Under the pieces are notes generated by a model. The model was not told the DNA's origin and ran no database searches. It saw only the letters and a program-made list of their open reading frames with translations. A DNA stretch of 32,151 nucleotides from a virus: positions 1-32,151 of the IMG/VR virus record IMGVR_UViG_3300017917_000046; one strand, written 5' to 3'. Positions 1 to 6,823 of the stretch are shown in pieces. A program made the translations under genes and the position numbers. The stretch's first letter is position 1. Every line of letters starts with the position of its first letter.

Positions 1-234
1 AGTATCTACAGCCTTACGCTTGTAATCTTTTGGATTTGTGTGTTCTTTAACAACAATGGCTAAGCCACGTTTTTCATCATAACTTGGTGAATCTGCATCC
101 AATTCACTTACGAAGCGAATTTGAACGCTTTGACCATCGTCTAGTTTTAACCACTTAATTTTTGGACTATTTGAATCATACTTTGGCTTGTCTAATGCAG
201 CCTCAATATTTTTTAGCCCTTTGATAATTGACAT
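1..234 (-). CDS. Putative gp32-like single-stranded DNA-binding protein (3' part beyond window)
   Basis: The open frame runs from an ATG at 234 to the window edge (78 codons) without a stop, so the C-terminus is missing. The start is supported by AAGGAGAAAATAT directly upstream. The visible part begins MSIIKGLKNIEAAL and continues with KIKWLKLDDGQSVQIRF and EHTNPKDYKRKA, a pattern that resembles the N-terminal region of gp32-like ssDNA-binding proteins of phages, where a short helical start leads into an OB-fold strand of the form WLKLDDGxSVxIRF. It would coat unwound template at the fork. It lies 11 bases behind the primase gene, which fits a replication operon of helicase, primase and SSB. 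The family call is from pattern memory only. The cysteine cluster expected further on would lie outside the window. Confidence 0.5.
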   Translation of the reverse strand, partial: MSIIKGLKNIEAALDKPKYDSNSPKIKWLKLDDGQSVQIRFVSELDADSPSYDEKRGLAIVVKEHTNPKDYKRKAVDT

Positions 235-245
235 ATATTTTCTCC

Positions 246-1229
246 TTAATGTTTGCTCTGTAAATGAGCGTTACTTAATTCTATCATAAGAGATCCTAAA
301 TCGTCAAGTCTATCTACGAATATTTTTAGTTCCTCGTCTGACATATCAGATACGTCTTTAATCTCTTTTGGTAAGGATGGGGTAACGCATCCAGAACCAA
401 AATATGTTTTCATCTTATCTGACATTCTTTCTCCTGCTTCATCATTATCTGCTAAGAGTATTATTTGGTTAAAGTATTGTTTTAGCAATTTTCTTTGCTC
501 TTTAGATATTGTTGCACCTAGGGTTGCTACAGCATGCATACCAACTTGCTCTAGTCTTATAGCATCAAAAGATGATTCGACAACAAAAACTTTATCATAT
601 CTTTTGGCTCTATGCAAATTAAATAAAGTTTTACTCTTTGGTAGTCCAGGGGTATTTTTAAATGTTTTACCTTCTATAGATCTTCCTACAAAACCTAAAC
701 ATAATCCGTCTGGAGTGTATACAGGGATTGTTACCATATCCTGTTTTTCAGAGTATCCAAGTTTATACTTTATTACACTATCTTTAGTTATATTTCTAGA
801 CCTATAATAGTCTGCTGCTCTTTGACTATTTAAAGCATTGCTATTTAATTTATTTATTGTTTCTAAGTCATACTCAACAAATTCTACTTTTTTTTCTAAT
901 ACCTGAGTTAAATTTTCTACTATATTTTTATTTTCTGATTTAGAATCTATTAATCTGGCTGCTTCAAAAAATGATCTACCAGTTGCTTGCATTACTACTT
1001 CTACTAAACTCTTACTTTCTTGACAAGAGAAACAATAGAATAATCCATTAGTTTTATGAACTTCTCCTGCTGGAGTTCTATTATTACTATGAAACGGACA
1101 AAAGATTATAAAGTCTATATCTACTTCTGAAACTATATCTATGCCAGAGGCTACAAGACTCCGCCTGATTTGATTTTCTGAGTAATAGGTGCTACTATCG
1201 CCATGTTCTTGTCTATTCCTCGTACGCAC
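246..1229 (-). CDS. dnaG: DnaG-type DNA primase (CHC2 zinc finger plus TOPRIM)
   Basis: This 327-residue protein would make RNA primers for phage replication. A CHC2-type zinc-binding site is visible at about residues 44-69 (CPFH, then CFSC). The middle holds the usual region linking zinc finger and catalytic core (YYRSRNITKDSVIKYKLGY, then GFVGRS). The TOPRIM core has the acidic ExxxD motif in VVESSFDAIRLEQVG and the DxD motif in LLADNDEAGERM. It is far shorter than bacterial DnaG (about 600 residues) and lacks a C-terminal helicase-binding domain, as is common in phages. The start is a GTG inside the preceding gene, giving a 79-base overlap. AGAAGG lies just upstream and no other ATG, GTG or TTG occurs before the zinc finger. 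It follows the DnaB-type helicase and the 104-residue gene. Confidence 0.88.
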   Translation of the reverse strand: MRTRNRQEHGDSSTYYSENQIRRSLVASGIDIVSEVDIDFIIFCPFHSNNRTPAGEVHKTNGLFYCFSCQESKSLVEVVMQATGRSFFEAARLIDSKSENKNIVENLTQVLEKKVEFVEYDLETINKLNSNALNSQRAADYYRSRNITKDSVIKYKLGYSEKQDMVTIPVYTPDGLCLGFVGRSIEGKTFKNTPGLPKSKTLFNLHRAKRYDKVFVVESSFDAIRLEQVGMHAVATLGATISKEQRKLLKQYFNQIILLADNDEAGERMSDKMKTYFGSGCVTPSLPKEIKDVSDMSDEELKIFVDRLDDLGSLMIELSNAHLQSKH

Positions 1230-1465
1230 TGTGCCTTCTTCTTTCCAACATATACTCCATAAACTGATAACTCAAAATCAAATGTCTTTCCATTATAACT
1301 TACTGTAAAGTCTGGGTCAATATCATACCTTGGAACATATCCTTTGTTCTTCATACCTAAAACAATCATATAGATATATTGGCTTTTTATTTTAGGAATT
1401 TGAGCATCATCAAAGATCTCTCCTTCTAAACCAAATCTAGTAATTTTCTTATGACTGTACGACAT
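1151..1465 (-). CDS. Conserved-looking small protein between helicase and primase, function unknown
   Basis: A 104-residue protein, basic at both ends, with a central stretch of alternating hydrophobic and polar residues (YDIDPDFTVSYNGKTFDFELSVYGVYVG) that looks like beta structure. I recognise no catalytic motif. It lies between dnaB and the primase, and its last 79 bases overlap the primase start, so the two are probably translationally coupled and the protein probably serves replication. The ATG at 1465 has no Shine-Dalgarno. An exact extended -10 (TGATATAAT) ends six bases before the ATG, so the mRNA probably starts at or next to the start codon (leaderless). No nuclease or zinc motif is visible. 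Confidence 0.7.
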   Translation of the reverse strand: MSYSHKKITRFGLEGEIFDDAQIPKIKSQYIYMIVLGMKNKGYVPRYDIDPDFTVSYNGKTFDFELSVYGVYVGKKKAQCVRGIDKNMAIVAPITQKIKSGGVL

Positions 1466-1471
1466 AATTAA

Positions 1472-1480
1472 ATTATATCA
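1472..1480 (-). promoter_or_regulatory. Extended -10 promoter for a leaderless gene
   Basis: The minus strand reads TGATATAAT, an exact TGnTATAAT extended -10, in the 22-base gap behind dnaB. It is followed by TTAATT and then the ATG at 1465, with no Shine-Dalgarno. With normal -10 to start-site spacing, transcription would begin at the ATG. No -35 match is evident, as is common for extended -10 promoters. This would renew transcription into the primase and SSB genes. Confidence 0.6.
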
Positions 1481-1487
1481 ATGGTAT

Positions 1488-2714
1488 TTAAGATACCCCC
1501 TCGTTATCCTTATACATAAATTTACCACTATCAAAGTCGATATCTATCATAAACTCCCCAGAGAATCCATGTCTATTCTTTCTAAAGATACATTCAAGAA
1601 TGCTGCTTCCTGCTGCACGACCTAGTGCTAGGACCCAGTCAGCATCATATGCTAACTGTCTAGACCAAGCAACTTGACCAAGAGATGGAACGCTATACAT
1701 ATCTGTTGCATCATCTGGTGTTGCAGAAGCAATTGCTACAATTGGCACTTGTTCTCCAATAGCCAATATTTTTAATTCTCTAGATATGTTTTTAATTTTT
1801 ACTACTTCATTATCTACAGTATTATTTGATTGCATTAATTGAATATAGTCTACAAAAACTATGTCAGGAGAATACTGATCTATTTTACCTCTTAGAATTG
1901 ATGGTGTGACTTCTCCTAAACCGTCATTTGAAACAATGTGAAATGGTGGCATGTTTTTTAAATGTTTTTCTCCCCAAATCTTAAATGACTCTGGATCAAC
2001 ATTTCCTGCACTAAGTTTTCTATGAGAAAACATTCCTTGACCCATAATGGTATATACACGATTTCTTACTTCTTTTTCTGTCATTTCAAGTGACAAGATT
2101 AATGGTTTTCTTCCGTTCTTCCATGCTTGTACAGCCATAAAAAGTGCAAGCCAAGATTTACCAATAGCAGGATAGGCAAGAAGAATGCCAAACTGACCAG
2201 GACTAATACCCGCTGGAAGATAATTATCAAAGCCAGCCAAACCTGTTTTAATGCCTGCAATACCTTTTTCATTCATCTCCTTTATATGTTTATAGTGAGC
2301 AAGTGCATCTTCAATATCTACTGCATCTACGTCTCTAATATCTGCAGTAATTCTTTTTAATTCAGAAGTCTTACTGATTATGCTATTCAGTGCTTCATTA
2401 GGTTGTTTATTTTTTAATTTATTAGCAGTATCCATAAGTACATTACTTAGGCTACTTTCTAAATGTTCTGTTCTTAACTCTTCTAAATGATGTTTAGTAT
2501 TGCCTATGTCTTTTGCTGGCTCAAAGTCTCTAAACTTATCTACAACTAATTCAACTGGTGGAACTGTACTATTTTGTTCTTGATAATTCTTAATAAAATC
2601 CCAAACATCTTTATGTGTTTTAAATAAAGAATCTGGATTAGCCTGCAATAATATATGGATCTGTTTATCTTTTAAGACAGCAGATAATGCTTTACTTTCT
2701 AATTCTGCTGACAT
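1488..2714 (-). CDS. dnaB: DnaB-type replicative DNA helicase
   Basis: This 408-residue protein is a RecA-fold hexameric helicase that would unwind the phage fork with the neighbouring primase. An N-terminal helical domain (about residues 1-100) is followed by a linker and the ATPase domain from about residue 155. The Walker A is AYPAIGKSWL (first glycine replaced by alanine), then comes the DnaB motif LSLEMTEKEVRNR, Walker B DIVFVDYIQLM, NISRELKILAIGEQVP, and the C-terminal sensor/arginine-finger region with SRQLAYDADWVLALGR and FRKNRHGFSGEF. Length is slightly below bacterial DnaB (about 470). The ATG shares a base with the stop of the preceding gene (TAATG), so translation is coupled. It belongs to the operon that starts at the zinc-ribbon gene. 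Confidence 0.92.
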   Translation of the reverse strand: MSAELESKALSAVLKDKQIHILLQANPDSLFKTHKDVWDFIKNYQEQNSTVPPVELVVDKFRDFEPAKDIGNTKHHLEELRTEHLESSLSNVLMDTANKLKNKQPNEALNSIISKTSELKRITADIRDVDAVDIEDALAHYKHIKEMNEKGIAGIKTGLAGFDNYLPAGISPGQFGILLAYPAIGKSWLALFMAVQAWKNGRKPLILSLEMTEKEVRNRVYTIMGQGMFSHRKLSAGNVDPESFKIWGEKHLKNMPPFHIVSNDGLGEVTPSILRGKIDQYSPDIVFVDYIQLMQSNNTVDNEVVKIKNISRELKILAIGEQVPIVAIASATPDDATDMYSVPSLGQVAWSRQLAYDADWVLALGRAAGSSILECIFRKNRHGFSGEFMIDIDFDSGKFMYKDNEGVS

Positions 2715-3034
2715 TAATCTTTAAGCCAATCTCTTGATTGCTGTTTCAATATTGCCCTTACTCTCTTGTCTTCTTCTTTTATTAACTTAGCCCTATTAAT
2801 TTTATCAGCATTATTCTTAAACCACAACCATGATGGAGTTAAAGATACACTAAAATAATATTCTATTAGATCGTAGCAGCCCTTGAGCGTATAAGACTTA
2901 ATCAACGCATCTGCTGCATGCTGTTCTGTATACACGTTCATACTATCATCTAATCCCTTTTGTCTTAGACGTTTTCTGAACTCACCAAGTAGGGCATGCT
3001 TATCTTGGCTTTTTACTTTCTTTACTTCAGACAC
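2714..3034 (-). CDS. Small basic protein upstream of DnaB, possible helicase loader
   Basis: A 106-residue, lysine- and arginine-rich, mostly helical protein. It shows AALDALIK-like helical text (HAADALIKSYTLKGCYDLIEYYF) and a tryptophan-rich segment SLTPSWLWFKNNADKI, then a charged C-terminus. There is no ATPase motif, so it is not a DnaC-type AAA+ loader. Phages often encode a small helicase-loading or primosome protein directly before dnaB, and the TAATG overlap with dnaB suggests coordinated amounts. That function is inferred from position only. Its own start overlaps the stop of the 66-residue gene. Confidence 0.7.
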   Translation of the reverse strand: MSEVKKVKSQDKHALLGEFRKRLRQKGLDDSMNVYTEQHAADALIKSYTLKGCYDLIEYYFSVSLTPSWLWFKNNADKINRAKLIKEEDKRVRAILKQQSRDWLKD

Positions 3035-3234
3035 TATTCTAATTCTTTCTTAGCATCCTCAATCTTTTCTACGACTTTTGTTTCAATGAATTTGTAAACT
3101 CTTTCCATTGCTTGATCTGTGTTTTCTCCTTCACGAACAAAGTCTGTGCATCCTAGATCAACTCTAAGACTTTGAAAATTTCCTAAATTTAACGTATAAC
3201 CTAAAGTAACATTTACTGTTGTTTTGTCAGACAT
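3034..3234 (-). CDS. Small conserved-looking phage protein, function unknown
   Basis: About 66 residues, starting MSDKTTVNVTLGYTLNLG, with a beta-like first half (TVNVTLGYTLNLGNFQSLRVDLG), a glutamate-rich linker and a helical, charged C-terminus (MERVYKFIETKVVEKIEDA). I do not recognise a named family with certainty. The layout (beta-hairpins then an amphipathic helix) looks like a small dimerising or DNA-associated factor. The ATG at 3234 is preferred because it falls just behind the stop of the MerR-like gene. An upstream in-frame ATG at 3258 would add eight residues, overlap that gene and has no clear Shine-Dalgarno. Stop and start are shared with the next gene, within a tight replication operon. 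Confidence 0.65.
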   Translation of the reverse strand: MSDKTTVNVTLGYTLNLGNFQSLRVDLGCTDFVREGENTDQAMERVYKFIETKVVEKIEDAKKELE

Positions 3235-3236
3235 AA

Positions 3237-3791
3237 TCACCACGTTTCCTCTTGCCATACAGGGATGAACCGCCCATCCTCTGTTTTGGTATATAACATT
3301 ATACCGTCTCCTATCAAAGAACGCAACTCCTTTTCTGTTGGAACATCTTTTCTTGGAGTTATTCTTCCATCTTTTCTAGGTCTTCCCTTATGTATTGTAG
3401 CAGCAACTGAACGAATTGTAAAGAGGTCATCTTCGGAATAATAAGATTTTGCTTGCCATTTTCTTTCACCTCCTGGAATGGCACCAGTAGGAGGTTTTAT
3501 TAATCCATCTCTTATCCATCTTTCTAATTGCATTCTAGATCTATTAAAAATTTTCAAGGTAGTGGATATAGTAAATGCCCTTTTTCTATGCTTTTTAAAA
3601 TCAGAATAAAGCATTGTTTGATTTTTATTTTGATTAAAATTAAATAATTCACATATATCGTTGGCTCTATTAAAATGAATTAATCTTACAAGATTATTAT
3701 TGACAAAGAATATAGCCTTGCTAGGCTTAATCTTACCTAGATTACGTTCCCAGTTCTCTTGGCTCTTGCTTTTTCTAATTTCATTATCCAT
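3237..3791 (-). CDS. MerR-like DNA-binding protein, candidate phage regulator
   Basis: A 184-residue basic protein. Residues about 20-70 form a beta-rich N-terminal part (KAIFFVNNNLVRLIHFNRAND, then LYSDFKKHRKRAF). Residues about 72-125 look like a MerR/excisionase-type winged helix: FTISTTLKIFNRSRMQLERW, then IRDGLIKPP and a YYSEDDL helix start. The C-terminus is basic (HKGRPRKDGRITPRKD). Such proteins bind DNA as transcription regulators or recombination factors. The MerR-like domain is visible, but the target is not. It sits between the zinc-ribbon gene (55-base overlap, another frame) and the helicase group, right where late structural genes give way to replication genes. The ATG at 3791 keeps the whole N-terminal domain. 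Its Shine-Dalgarno is weak, so it probably depends on coupling. Confidence 0.7.
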   Translation of the reverse strand: MDNEIRKSKSQENWERNLGKIKPSKAIFFVNNNLVRLIHFNRANDICELFNFNQNKNQTMLYSDFKKHRKRAFTISTTLKIFNRSRMQLERWIRDGLIKPPTGAIPGGERKWQAKSYYSEDDLFTIRSVAATIHKGRPRKDGRITPRKDVPTEKELRSLIGDGIMLYTKTEDGRFIPVWQEETW

Positions 3792-3931
3792 CTTGATCTT
3801 TCACCATGACTTTCTGGGTGAGGGTACATTTCTCTTTTGCCACAATTTAAACAATATAATTCTAAATGATCTTGAGATAGAAATACTCTATCAACGAACA
3901 TTCGTCCGTTACACTTTAAGCACTTAATCAT
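3737..3931 (-). CDS. Small zinc-ribbon protein
   Basis: A 64-residue protein with two CxxC knuckles, CLKCNG at residues about 4-9 and CLNCGK at about 27-32, the hallmark of a zinc ribbon. The C-terminus is basic (SRWIMKLEKARAKR). Zinc ribbons of this size bind nucleic acid or contact RNA polymerase, but nothing here settles which. It is the first gene of the replication/regulation operon: an extended -10 (TGCTATAAT) lies upstream and AAAGGAT acts as the ribosome binding site. The last 55 bases overlap the MerR-like gene in another frame. Both overlapping frames look genuine, because each carries a recognisable domain. Confidence 0.75.
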   Translation of the reverse strand: MIKCLKCNGRMFVDRVFLSQDHLELYCLNCGKREMYPHPESHGERSRWIMKLEKARAKRTGNVI

Positions 3932-3958
3932 TTTTATCCTTTAAATAAATGTTATAAG

Positions 3959-3967
3959 ATTATAGCA
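3959..3967 (-). promoter_or_regulatory. Extended -10 promoter of the replication/regulation operon
   Basis: The minus strand reads TGCTATAAT within GTGCTATAATCTTATAA, in the 40-base gap between the last tail gene and the zinc-ribbon gene. The core GTGCTATAAT is repeated exactly at 19862-19871, before the tail chaperone gene, and with one change before the LamG-like gene. No good -35 is seen. A leader of about 20 bases with AAAGGAT leads to the ATG at 3931. Confidence 0.6.
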
Positions 3968-3971
3968 CAGA

Positions 3972-4412
3972 TTAGTTAGGTATGCCTATTGCTATAAAGT
4001 TAACGCCTATATTTATACCCCCAGATTGGCTAAATCTGATGTCTCCTAGGGCTTGAGTTGTTCCTACTGACGTTAGAACTAGGGTAGCACTATTTCCAGC
4101 ATCAGTTCCACTAACGCCTCCATAGTTTACCAATGTCGCTACTACTACTGGTGCGGTTTTAAATCCAGCACTTGAGTAGTTAAAATCTGGCATTTTTATA
4201 ACCTGAGTAGAGGAAGCATTTTTTTCAGATACTAGTAAGGTTGCTGCAAAAAATCTTAAGTTTCCAGTGGTCTCTGTTACTTTGTTTACTTGAGAACTGC
4301 TACTTTGTCTAATTGCTAAGGTATTAGTTAATGAGTTAATTTGACTAGCCATTTCATAGATGTAATTTACATCTAGTGGCTGTCCTTTTTCTGGTAATGA
4401 TATCGCTGCCAT
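3972..4412 (-). CDS. Tail-tip or fibre protein, possible H-type lectin-like fold
   Basis: A 146-residue protein. The N-terminus (LDVNYIYEMASQINSL) looks like a short helical trimerisation segment. The C-terminal two-thirds is beta-rich, with FKTAPVVVATLVN and the closing GVNFIAIGIPN. This arrangement recalls H-type lectin-like domains at the ends of phage fibres, where a strand of the form FxxxFxxxPxVxVxL is followed by a final strand ending in IAIG. A receptor-binding or fibre-tip role is inferred. It is last in the tail module and has its own strong promoter overlapping the end of the previous gene, with AGGAGATAAC as ribosome binding site. That would allow extra expression of a fibre protein needed in several copies. 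Confidence 0.6.
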   Translation of the reverse strand: MAAISLPEKGQPLDVNYIYEMASQINSLTNTLAIRQSSSSQVNKVTETTGNLRFFAATLLVSEKNASSTQVIKMPDFNYSSAGFKTAPVVVATLVNYGGVSGTDAGNSATLVLTSVGTTQALGDIRFSQSGGINIGVNFIAIGIPN

Positions 4413-4427
4413 GTTATCTCCTATTTA

Positions 4428-4459
4428 ATTATACCAGGCTGACTACGCCTGTATCAAGT
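4428..4459 (-). promoter_or_regulatory. Consensus-like promoter inside the end of a tail gene
   Basis: The minus strand shows TTGATA, an 18-base spacer and TATAAT preceded by TG (TGGTATAAT at 4428-4436). This is the best sigma-70-type promoter in the window, with five of six -35 matches and a full extended -10. The TAA stop of the upstream 163-residue gene lies inside the -10 box. Transcription would begin a few bases before AGGAGATAAC and the ATG at 4412. Confidence 0.65.
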
Positions 4460-4920
4460 ATCTTAAACTTATCTGATAATGTGGGTGGATGACAGGATGC
4501 TTGAATAATGATCCTTATTGTTGTTGCTGAATTATAAGGAATTATAGAAAAAGAGTTATCCTTTGTTCTGCCCCAATAAATAAACTCTGGGGTAAGAACA
4601 TCATCAAATTTAACAAAAACATCTGCATCGTGGATCTTCCATTCACTTTCATGAGTATGCAGCACGGAGGCTCCTATTGCCGATGCTCCTGTATTGTATA
4701 TAGAAGGAGTGTCCCAATAAATATTTACTAAGTCAGTGCTTGCGGTTAAACTATATGTAGACTCTAATGGGTATATTTGCCCAAGGCTTGGAACAACAAA
4801 AAGTGTTGACCATTCTGAAAAACTGTTTCTATCTTCGTTAAATATTCTAAATCTTAATGAGTGTGATCCGTCAAAGTATGGTGCTGGCAAATTTTGTACT
4901 GGAATTATAAACTTTGGCAC
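4429..4920 (-). CDS. Minor tail / virion structural protein
   Basis: A 163-residue beta-rich protein with a fibronectin-III-like feel: LRFRIFNEDRNSFSEWSTLF resembles the strand pair around the SxWS motif of such domains. No enzymatic motif is present. It follows the 376-residue tail protein, with the GTG start (4920) overlapping the preceding TAG stop by one base, so it is part of the tail-tip operon. Its likely role is an accessory part of the tail tip or fibre attachment. The final codons carry the promoter for the next gene. Length and position fit a minor tail protein, but I cannot name a family. Confidence 0.65.
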   Translation of the reverse strand: MPKFIIPVQNLPAPYFDGSHSLRFRIFNEDRNSFSEWSTLFVVPSLGQIYPLESTYSLTASTDLVNIYWDTPSIYNTGASAIGASVLHTHESEWKIHDADVFVKFDDVLTPEFIYWGRTKDNSFSIIPYNSATTIRIIIQASCHPPTLSDKFKILDTGVVSLV

Positions 4921-6050
4921 TATCCATCAACGCCAATTCCAAATCTATATTCAATATAATTGCTTGTATTTTCTTGTTTTAAAATAGGATATCCATCGTC
5001 TGTTTGTAATAAGTTATATGCAAATAGACTATACAATGGGTTTTCTGAAGTAAGATTTTCTAGTCTCATTCCATCAAATACAACATAGTAGTCATCTGTT
5101 GGCTCATCATTAACTATAACAGTTGTATGTATTTTCATATAGTTAATATTTGACCAAGAGAATGTATCGTCTTTAACAAATTGAGAAAGTTTTTTATTTA
5201 CTACCATATATCTCATAACATTATCATATTCATCGGTAAAATCTGATCCATTTAGTAGTATTTTTAAAGTGGCTTTTGGTGCTGTAACGGTTATTCCAGC
5301 AAGGTTATTAATAAACTGTATATAAATTCTTACCTCATCTGGATTTGCTGTAACTGCAGCAGATTTACTTACTAATGAAAAAGCAAGTTTTATTTCATCG
5401 TCTGGAAGATTTTGACCTAAATCAAAATTAATATTAGCATTTTCTAATGATAAAGATCCTGTTGATGGAATAAAGGTTGGGCTTAAAAATGCAACGCTTC
5501 CGCTTACCATCAATGAGGTATTTAAAAATCTAGGACCTTCATTTCTATTCTTTCTACTTTCATTATTAAATATTGTAGAATCTGAATTTATAAATAAAAC
5601 ATCTTCTATATTGGCATCAATATCACTTGCTAGGTTATCGCTATCTAATGCTTCGTTAGGATATGATACTGCTGAAGCACTACCATTTATTACGTATTGC
5701 CACTGTTCAGTTGGAGAAAAGGTCAATAATAATTTACTATCGTACTTACCAGCAACAGCATTACTAATTGCTGGGTACACACCTAGTTCTGTTATTTGAT
5801 ATCTTTGCTCTGAAGGCATCTCTGCTTTAAAGATGATCTTTTCTATACCATCCTCTTTAATAAAACCTTTGGAAGTAATGGGTACTCTAAAAGCCTCAAA
5901 ATCAAGACTTTGTTTGGTTGGTGGAATTATTGTTGTCTCTTGTGAAGATAGTGCTTTATAGCCTACTCCAGCAGCCAAATAAGAGGCATAGGCTGGTGCT
6001 TGACCAAGTAAATATTTAGCGACTAGTTGTTTTCCAGAATTAGTAATCAA
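4920..6050 (-). CDS. Minor tail / baseplate-type protein
   Basis: A 376-residue protein. The N-terminus (LITNSGKQLVAKYLLG, then APAYASYLAAGVG) is typical of phage proteins that sit on the tail tip and carry fibre domains. It is followed by a region with RYQITELGVYP as seen in tail-fibre assembly domains. The C-terminal half is rich in beta strands, including KATLKILLNGSDF and INYMKIHTTVIV with YYVVFDGMRLE, which looks like a jelly-roll carbohydrate-binding-like module. The start is a TTG at 6050 overlapping the TGA of the previous gene, with AAGGGG eight bases upstream. No ATG lies near. A role in receptor contact or tail-tip assembly is inferred from position. Confidence 0.7.
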   Translation of the reverse strand: MITNSGKQLVAKYLLGQAPAYASYLAAGVGYKALSSQETTIIPPTKQSLDFEAFRVPITSKGFIKEDGIEKIIFKAEMPSEQRYQITELGVYPAISNAVAGKYDSKLLLTFSPTEQWQYVINGSASAVSYPNEALDSDNLASDIDANIEDVLFINSDSTIFNNESRKNRNEGPRFLNTSLMVSGSVAFLSPTFIPSTGSLSLENANINFDLGQNLPDDEIKLAFSLVSKSAAVTANPDEVRIYIQFINNLAGITVTAPKATLKILLNGSDFTDEYDNVMRYMVVNKKLSQFVKDDTFSWSNINYMKIHTTVIVNDEPTDDYYVVFDGMRLENLTSENPLYSLFAYNLLQTDDGYPILKQENTSNYIEYRFGIGVDG

Positions 6051-6823
6051 ATCTCATACCCCTTATATATTGTACCACCAGACTCTATTTCTACCTCAAC
6101 CAGTTCTGTTGAGTTCATATTTATTAATTCAATTACTAGATTTCCAGAGGTATCTATATAAACATAATCTGTAGTGTTAGTTTGTCCACCCGCAGTTATT
6201 TTAGGGTTGTCTCTTAAATATTTTTCTCCTGGTATTTTATCTTGTAGTTTTATATTAAAAATATCAAAGTATGATCTATCTGGTATTTGTCTAGATATTA
6301 AAGATGCTGGGTCAAATTGTTTTTTTATTGAAGAAAGATTAGATATGATGTCATAATTTGCATTTGTACCCTCGATAGTATCATGTCTTTCAAACTTAAC
6401 AAGTTCGTTAGCACCTAAATTTTCAAACAGTAGGTTTGTAACTAGTTCTATACCTACATTAGAATCGTCAGCATAATTAATAACATCTTTAGTAGGAATT
6501 TTAACAATGCTGTCTGGTGTGCTAGTTGTGCTTGTTGTTTGGCTTGTAGAATTTTGTGTTGAGACTGTTGCCGAAAACTTCATTGCTAAATCTGGTAACC
6601 ATGGTGCTTTTCCTGCAGTTCCAGAATACCCAGATTGTCCATAAAGGGTTGTATTAAATTTTTTATCTAAAGAAGTTAATTCATCTTTTGATAATCCACC
6701 TCTAGCGGCATCCTTAATTTCTTTTAGGGCAGCCTTTTGTTGTGTTGGCGGAAGAAGTTTGGCTTGCTTTTCTAAATATGTCTGTCTTGCTTGAGTTTGT
6801 TTTGCTGTTGGTTTATTTGCCAT
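6047..6823 (-). CDS. Minor tail protein of unknown fold
   Basis: A 258-residue protein. Residues 1-55 are helical, lysine- and glutamine-rich (KQTQARQTYLEKQAKLLPPT) and probably form a coiled or docking segment. Residues about 85-105 are a serine/threonine/glutamine-rich linker (STTSTPDS). The C-terminal part is mixed and ends in beta strands (LVIELINMNSTELVEVEIES). It begins on the TAATG overlap with the large hub gene and ends overlapping the TTG of the next gene, so it is translated as part of the same chain. This is probably a linker between tail hub and fibres. No enzymatic signature is visible. Confidence 0.65.
   Translation of the reverse strand: MANKPTAKQTQARQTYLEKQAKLLPPTQQKAALKEIKDAARGGLSKDELTSLDKKFNTTLYGQSGYSGTAGKAPWLPDLAMKFSATVSTQNSTSQTTSTTSTPDSIVKIPTKDVINYADDSNVGIELVTNLLFENLGANELVKFERHDTIEGTNANYDIISNLSSIKKQFDPASLISRQIPDRSYFDIFNIKLQDKIPGEKYLRDNPKITAGGQTNTTDYVYIDTSGNLVIELINMNSTELVEVEIESGGTIYKGYEI

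Noticed and set aside
6060-6080. TGGTACAAT promoter before the 376-residue tail gene
   Set aside because: It matches the extended -10 pattern but falls inside coding sequence (GGT ACA ATA) about 15 bases before a start that already has AAGGGG and a coupled stop. It could be used, but coding constraint explains it.
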